A stretch of 64,000 nt of DNA from Rouxiella silvae (GTDB taxonomy: Bacteria > Pseudomonadota > Gammaproteobacteria > Enterobacterales > Enterobacteriaceae). The stretch's first letter is position 1. Each line of letters starts with the position of its first letter. The translations under genes and the position numbers were made by a program. The stretch covers positions 16,328-80,327 of the forward strand of contig NZ_MRWD01000021.1 in assembly GCF_002093625.1 (NCBI RefSeq), written 5' to 3'. Positions 63,829-64,000 of the stretch are shown here, piece after piece. The notes below the pieces were generated by a model. The model worked only from the letters and a program-made list of their open reading frames with translations. It made no database searches and had not been told where the DNA came from.

Positions 63829-64000
63829 GCCAGAGAGGCCAAGGTTTCTGATTATTTACAGGCAATGAGTTAGGCAAAAACCGAAGAACGGAGTTTTCTA
63901 CCGCGGGGATTAAAAAATAACGTCATGATTAGTTGAGGAAAATTCATTTAAATAACAATAACGGTCAAAAAGAAAACAATTTGGACGTTATTTATCTATT

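Overview
The window is chromosomal DNA from a member of the Enterobacterales. Almost every protein aligns from memory, residue for residue, with an Escherichia coli protein, and the gene order follows the E. coli 2-3 minute region: pcnB-folK-panBCD-yadHG-can-hpt-cueO-yacC-speED-yacL-acnB-lpd-aceFE-pdhR-aroP-ampED-nadC-ppdD-hofBC-guaC-coaE-zapD-yacG-mutT-secA-secM-lpxC-ftsZ and the whole dcw (division and cell wall) cluster back to mraZ. Several features argue against E. coli and for a relative such as the Yersiniaceae group (Serratia/Rahnella/Rouxiella-like; inference only). These are a DUF721 (DciA-like) gene between secM and lpxC, an opgD-like gene plus a QseBC-type two-component system inserted between folK and panB, an orphan gltI-type binding protein between acnB and lpd, and a sugar transporter plus GH43 glycosidase between aroP and ampE.

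Layout. 1-1.3 kb: 3' part of pcnB, and folK. 1.3-5.1 kb (minus strand): periplasmic glucan protein and qseBC. 5.2-7.4 kb: panBCD. 7.4-9.1 kb (minus): ABC exporter yadGH. 9.2-15.2 kb: can, hpt, cueO with a CueR-type promoter, yacC, speED, yacL. 15.4-19.4 kb: acnB and gltI. 19.26-20.98 kb: an 861-bp tandem duplication. 20.8-28.1 kb (minus): pdhR-aceE-aceF-lpd. 28.5-32.5 kb: aroP with two TyrR-like boxes, then transporter and GH43. 32.5-41.7 kb: ampDE, nadC, type IV pilus genes ppdD-hofB-hofC, guaC, coaE-zapD-yacG, mutT. 41.7-45.7 kb: secA, secM and the DUF721 gene. 45.7-63.8 kb (minus): lpxC and the complete dcw cluster in canonical order, with its promoter and MraZ repeats at 63.76-63.83 kb.

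The genes form known pathways: pantothenate and CoA synthesis (panBCD, coaE), spermidine synthesis (speED), pyruvate to acetyl-CoA and the TCA cycle (pdh operon, acnB), peptidoglycan synthesis, recycling and division (dcw, ampD), secretion (secMA), and lipid A commitment (lpxC).

The most unusual part is the duplication between gltI and lpd. Each copy holds the 3' end of gltI, a structured RNA leader, a 40-residue single-span membrane peptide with its own terminator, and the 3' end of lpd. The junction lies at an 8-bp microhomology. The copies differ by 17 substitutions and 2 indels. These cluster in the segment just upstream of a putative -10 element and in hairpin loops, while the predicted stems and the flanking gene remnants are almost unchanged. 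This looks like a small RNA/peptide cassette, possibly of type I toxin or dual-function RNA kind. I do not recognise the family.

No tRNA, rRNA, insertion sequence, prophage or CRISPR array is visible.
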